A DNA stretch of 17,298 nucleotides, taken from Acetobacteraceae bacterium. GTDB lineage: Bacteria; Pseudomonadota; Alphaproteobacteria; Acetobacterales; Acetobacteraceae. The notes below the pieces were generated by a model. That model did no database searches. It worked only from the letters and a program-made list of their open reading frames with translations, and was not told where the DNA came from. How positions within the stretch are numbered: position 1 is the first letter of the stretch; each line of letters begins with the position of its first letter. Location of the stretch: NCBI GenBank assembly GCA_030039695.1, contig JASHVB010000905.1:1-17298 (forward strand). The letters run 5' to 3'. This document shows positions 14,874 through 17,298 of this stretch, one piece after another. Made by a program: the position numbers and the translations under genes.

Positions 14874-17298
14874 TCAGCCTGAAATCTGCTCAAGAAGCGC
14901 TTTCGCTGCACACAGGTATGGCGTTCCGAAACCCTCGGTGAACCGGGCATAGACTGGACCCAGAATCTGCCTTGCGTCTTCGGTGCGGCCCTGTCTTACC
15001 CGCATTCGGGCGAAGCTGATGGCTGTGCGAATCTCCCACAACAGCGAGCTTTGCTCTCTCGCCATCGCGGCCGCCTCACGAAAGCAATCTGCGGCCAGAT
15101 TGGCAGAGTAATCGCCGGAGTGCTGCAGCAGAATTGTACCCTTGATACGGAGTAGTTCAGGGATATACCACGTTTGACCGCGACCGTCCTTGGACGCGGT
15201 GGCAAGTGCGTGGTCGACTAGCGCGAGCGCCTCGTCGAGTTGCCCGAGGCCACCAACCGCTTCCGCCAGCGCGCCGTTGAACTCTAGACTAGATCCACGC
15301 CACCCCGCGCGCCGGCATCCGTCGAATGCCTCGCGCAGTTCGCCAGCACCTCGTGCGAAGTCGCGACGCGCAACCAACAGCATGCCGTGCAGGAATCGGG
15401 CTTCGACCTGCCAGAAAGGCGCGCCCGAATACGCCGCCACATCGCTCAAACGAGCGATAGCTTCGTCTGCAACCGCCAGATCCCCCGTGAACAGGGCAAC
15501 CCTGATCCTCCCAAGAGCGATGACCCTGCACACCGACAATCGCCTGTTCGGACCAGGCAGGTCTTGCACGCTGGCCTCGGCCTCGGCCTGAGCTCGTTCG
15601 GCAAAGCCCTGCAGGCACAGTGCCCGCGCAAGCATGGCGCGAGTGACCGCACGATGATCCGAATGATACCAATACAGGCGGCGTTCACCTTCCCGCGGCG
15701 CGGGGAACTGCAGCACTCGTTCGAAGCAGTACCTGGCTTCGCACAGCCGCCCGGAGTCAAGAAGCAGCAGACCCATCACTCGATCTGCCGCCACTGCGAC
15801 ATCTGGCTCGGTACTCGTGTGAGCGACCCTCGCCAAGCGCTCTGCTGCCCACCACGCCTCGTTGTGTTCACCGCGTGCGCTCAGCATTGGAGTTAGTCGG
15901 AAAAGGCCGACGGTCACGGTTTCCAGATCACCTAGGCGTTCGGCTTCTTCAATGGCGTCAGTCAACACCGCCTTCGTTTGGTCAGCGGTCCCGGTGGTGG
16001 CGATGAGCGCCGCACCCACGCCGGTGCGTAACCGCACCTGCCGTCGCGCATTGATCGCACCATTTTGGTCCGCGATGTGCAGCGCATGTTCGCATCGCTC
16101 GCGGCATTCGGACACGAGCGCACGATAGAGCCAGACCGACACGCAGGCGGCTGTAAGGTCTTTGCCAATCTCCGCATCGCCACACGGGGAGAAACACCAG
16201 TCCAGCGCCGCTCGCACGTTGTCGAGTTCCCGCGTGCGGTCCGACAGTTCGTTCCCCGACAGCCGCCACGGCGAACCGCCCGCCGACGGTGCGGCGAGAT
16301 CTCGAAAGTACCGCGCATGACGGCGCAGCGCGGCCTGTTCTTCGCCACAGTCGGTCAGCTTCTGTAGCGCATAGGCTCGTATCGCCTGCAACAATCTCCA
16401 GCGGCAAGGCAAAACCGAGCTATCAAACGTGACGAGAGACTTGCCGACAAGATTTGCGAGGTGGTCGAGCATGGGAAAGCCGACGGAGGTCGTACCTTGC
16501 GCAACCGCCGATGCAGCATCCAGCGTGAACCCGCCCGCGAAGATGGCGAGATGTCGCAATAGTCGCTGCTCCTGCTCGGACAAGAGCTGATAGCTCCAAT
16601 CAAGGGCAGCAAGCATGGTCCGATGTCGTGGGACGGGATCGGGGCGACCTCCGGTTGGAAGCGCGAACCGATTGCTCAAGCCGGTTGCGACCGGCGCAAT
16701 GCCAATCGTAGCAGCCTGGGCGGCAGCCAACTCTATAGCCAGCGGTATTCCATCGAGCTGGCGGCAGATCGCAGCTATCGCCGGTAACTCGTCGGCTCGT
16801 GCGGAAAAGCGCGAGTTCAGCGTCGTTGCACGGGAGATGAACAATTCCACCGCGCTGTGACCCAGCATGACGCCCGAGTCCACCTGCTCTGCGGGCGGTA
16901 CGTCAAGCGGCGCCACTCGATAGACGTACTCGCCCGGCACTCGGAGGGTTTCACGACTCGTTGCCAGGATCGAGACATGCGGGCATAGATGCAGTAATGT
17001 CTCTGTCAGAACTGCTGCGGCGTCGATAACGTGCTCGCAGTTATCGAGAATCAGCAGAAGGCGCTTGCCGCCGATCGCTCGCGCGACAGACTCAGCAGAT
17101 CGCTGTCTGCCGAGCAGTTCGAGCCCAAGCACGTCGACGACTGCAGATGGAACCAGGCTGGAGTCAGACAGCGACACTAGTTCGACCAACCAGCCACCGT
17201 CCCCGAAGTCGCCAATGATGCCGCGAGCGACCTTCAACGCCAGACAGGTTTTGCCGATACCGCCGGGCCCGGTCAGGGTTACCATTCGATAGGCCGAG
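14874..17298 (-). CDS. COG3903-type ATPase/TPR transcriptional regulator (5' end outside window)
   Basis: A large signal-transduction ATPase of the AfsR/MalT-like STAND type. The visible ~807 residues start inside the protein: the frame stays open to the window edge (SAYR precedes MVTLTG), so the ATG at 17285 is probably internal. It opens with the P-loop GPGGIGKT, then Walker B RLLLILDNCEHV, a sensor-like ATSRE, and a winged-helix segment near LDWSYQLLSEQEQRLLRHLAIFAGGF, all typical of the NB-ARC-like ATPase domain. The C-terminal ~450 residues are Ala/Leu/Arg-rich helical repeats of TPR character. Full-length relatives usually carry an OmpR/PhoB-type DNA-binding domain in front of the ATPase, which here would lie beyond 17298. 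Its target genes and signal are unknown. Confidence 0.9.
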   Translation of the reverse strand, partial: SAYRMVTLTGPGGIGKTCLALKVARGIIGDFGDGGWLVELVSLSDSSLVPSAVVDVLGLELLGRQRSAESVARAIGGKRLLLILDNCEHVIDAAAVLTETLLHLCPHVSILATSRETLRVPGEYVYRVAPLDVPPAEQVDSGVMLGHSAVELFISRATTLNSRFSARADELPAIAAICRQLDGIPLAIELAAAQAATIGIAPVATGLSNRFALPTGGRPDPVPRHRTMLAALDWSYQLLSEQEQRLLRHLAIFAGGFTLDAASAVAQGTTSVGFPMLDHLANLVGKSLVTFDSSVLPCRWRLLQAIRAYALQKLTDCGEEQAALRRHARYFRDLAAPSAGGSPWRLSGNELSDRTRELDNVRAALDWCFSPCGDAEIGKDLTAACVSVWLYRALVSECRERCEHALHIADQNGAINARRQVRLRTGVGAALIATTGTADQTKAVLTDAIEEAERLGDLETVTVGLFRLTPMLSARGEHNEAWWAAERLARVAHTSTEPDVAVAADRVMGLLLLDSGRLCEARYCFERVLQFPAPREGERRLYWYHSDHRAVTRAMLARALCLQGFAERAQAEAEASVQDLPGPNRRLSVCRVIALGRIRVALFTGDLAVADEAIARLSDVAAYSGAPFWQVEARFLHGMLLVARRDFARGAGELREAFDGCRRAGWRGSSLEFNGALAEAVGGLGQLDEALALVDHALATASKDGRGQTWYIPELLRIKGTILLQHSGDYSANLAADCFREAAAMAREQSSLLWEIRTAISFARMRVRQGRTEDARQILGPVYARFTEGFGTPYLCAAKALLEQISG

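Overview
The window looks like a chromosomal segment of an alphaproteobacterium, most likely of the Hyphomicrobiales (Bradyrhizobium/Rhodopseudomonas/Afipia-like). The grounds are high GC with strongly GC-biased third codon positions, an alphaproteobacterial-type FtsZ with a long linker and a conserved DIPAFLRR tail, and a CioAB-type cytochrome bd oxidase. The taxonomic call is an inference from protein resemblance; no rRNA or other marker gene is present.

Layout. (1) 26-1570 (+) is a complete ftsZ that is not in a division cluster, so probably a second FtsZ. (2) 1729-3536 (-) holds an AraC-family regulator followed by an unrecognised ~202-aa ORF and a 39-aa single-span membrane ORF that overlaps it by GTGA; all three could be one transcript. 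(3) 3550-4870 is a scrapyard: a truncated XRE-like HTH gene, an unrecognised ORF on the opposite strand, and the decayed 3' half of a flavin/ferredoxin oxidoreductase gene whose reading passes through all three forward frames and a nonsense codon. (4) 5225-7696 (+) holds a beta-carbonic anhydrase and a compact, animal-type (623 aa) transketolase, probably co-transcribed. (5) 7811-11257 (+) is a tight efflux operon (FUSC permease, DUF1656 small membrane protein, HlyD/EmrA-type adaptor) with the same components as the E. coli aaeXAB system for aromatic acid efflux. (6) 11617-14018 (+) is cydA-cydB of the CIO (cyanide-insensitive, short Q-loop) type. (7) 14019-14873 is a gene-poor stretch with a perfect 12-bp inverted repeat and the C-terminal tail of a lost short-chain dehydrogenase. 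(8) 14874 to the right edge (-) is most of a large COG3903-type ATPase/TPR regulator whose 5' end (normally a winged-helix DNA-binding domain) lies outside the window.

The intact genes have recognisable housekeeping, stress or efflux jobs. Respiration with a high-affinity/cyanide-resistant oxidase, CO2/bicarbonate interconversion, pentose-phosphate carbon shuffling and aromatic acid export would suit a soil or plant-associated lifestyle. I see no CRISPR array, transposase, tRNA or rRNA. The most unusual material is the overlapping pair of unknown ORFs at 1729-2453 and the three gene ruins (XRE, oxidoreductase, SDR), which mark past rearrangements. I do not see a convincing new multi-gene defence or biosynthetic system.
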